NCBI GenBank assembly: GCA_013368325.1
Contig: JAACJK010000169.1
Span: 248,001 to 312,000 of the forward strand
Reading direction: 5' to 3'
Source of the DNA: Ephemerocybe angulata
Lineage: Eukaryota; Basidiomycota; Agaricomycetes; Agaricales; Psathyrellaceae
DNA: 64,000 bases
In this document: in pieces, positions 63,456-64,000 of the stretch
Layout: each line of letters begins with the position of its first letter
Numbering within the stretch: the stretch's first letter is position 1
Position numbers and translations under genes: made by a program
The notes under the pieces: model-generated
Database searches by the model: none
The model's input: only the letters and a program-made list of their open reading frames with translations
Told to the model about the DNA's origin: nothing

Positions 63456-64000
63456 TCTGTTTGGAGCGGATGGTTCGTCGACGGAGGAGAGACTGGTAAT
63501 GATTTTGTTCTCCTTTCTATCCCCTCTTATATAGAAAGGCGATGGCTTCCGGTTATCAACGATCTCACGGAGCAAATCCTAGCAAATCCGGTATATGTAT
63601 TGATGATGGGCGTAGTTACGAAACTCCATGCCCACATGGCGTACTGAGTTGAATAAGCCGGCTGTATGGGACGATTCTATTTGGAAACCCCGTCTGTTGC
63701 CCATAGACCGGGGTTTCACGAGGAACCCTTGCCAAATTGGAGGAAAGCCCGAGGTTCCACCCGGTCCTCAATCCTGCCGGGATACGGACCCAAGAGTGAC
63801 GAGTCAGCAATCGAAAAAAAAAACATTGCGCTGCAGCGGGCCCTTATGTCCGTCACCGCACCGCGAGAGCCGTGTAATGTTGCGTCTATTTGTACCATTG
63901 CACTTCAAGTTGTACGGTACGTACCTACGAGGCGAGAGCTATGCTCAGCGGCCAAAATAAAATGTTAACTCCCGAGGGGAGCAGAGAGTAGAACCTTGGA
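63456..64000. other. Intergenic, no gene recognised
   Basis: Contains the TATA box of the preceding gene (63526-63534), GGAAACCCCGT near 63685 and an A-run at 63815-63823. No frame with motif content was seen to the window end. Confidence 0.45.

Noticed and set aside
63616..63810. Possible tRNA near the right end
   Set aside because: Some words resemble tRNA arms, but no A/B box pair with a closing acceptor stem could be made.

Overview
The window is nuclear DNA of a basidiomycete fungus, most likely an Agaricomycete. Genes are split by many short introns (about 50-70 nt, GT-AG), are densely packed on both strands, and belong to families typical of that class: BTB/POZ proteins, F-box/LRR proteins, DUF6533-type membrane proteins, a GH10 xylanase and a chromodomain Ty3/Gypsy retrotransposon. 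No rRNA, CRISPR array or intact tRNA was seen. All exon joins were made by eye from splice signals and frame continuity.

Layout. 0-9 kb: a relic plus two intact copies of a four-TM protein family of unknown function, an S33 alpha/beta hydrolase and a ten-exon DUF6533-type membrane protein. 9.5-17.2 kb: a 491-bp hAT-like MITE, then a complete 6.8-kb Ty3/Gypsy chromovirus with 550-bp LTRs that read as identical, 5-bp target duplications, an intact gag and pol joined by a -1 slippery site, and a primer-binding site that looks self-primed. 18-28.6 kb: a low-complexity protein with a repeated motif, three BTB proteins and two genes sharing an unnamed Trp-rich module. 29-33 kb: two small genes (one encoding a 115-aa secreted protein) and an F-box/LRR-like gene. 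33.4-35.5 kb: a segmental duplicate of the four-TM gene at 3.2-5.4 kb. 35.6-40.5 kb: a GH10 endoxylanase, a fourth BTB protein and a secreted protein with an acidic front half and a basic tail. 41.2-41.8 kb: a TA-flanked MITE. 42-44.6 kb: a second F-box/LRR-like gene and a reductase pseudogene. 45-58 kb: four complete tandem extended-SDR (aldehyde/dihydroflavonol reductase-like) genes, interleaved with truncated medium-chain dehydrogenases and copies of the 5' end of a BTB gene. 59.4-62.3 kb: that BTB gene, with a frameshift in a G-rich tract. 62.8-63.5 kb: a small gene with an N-terminal signal or anchor.

Functional picture. Xylanase, secreted proteins and reductases fit a wood- or litter-decay lifestyle (inference). 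The striking pattern is local gene-family growth: five BTB paralogues, four-TM proteins (three plus a relic), and an SDR array built by block duplication in which one copy has lost the catalytic Tyr. Mobile elements and small relics lie between these families.
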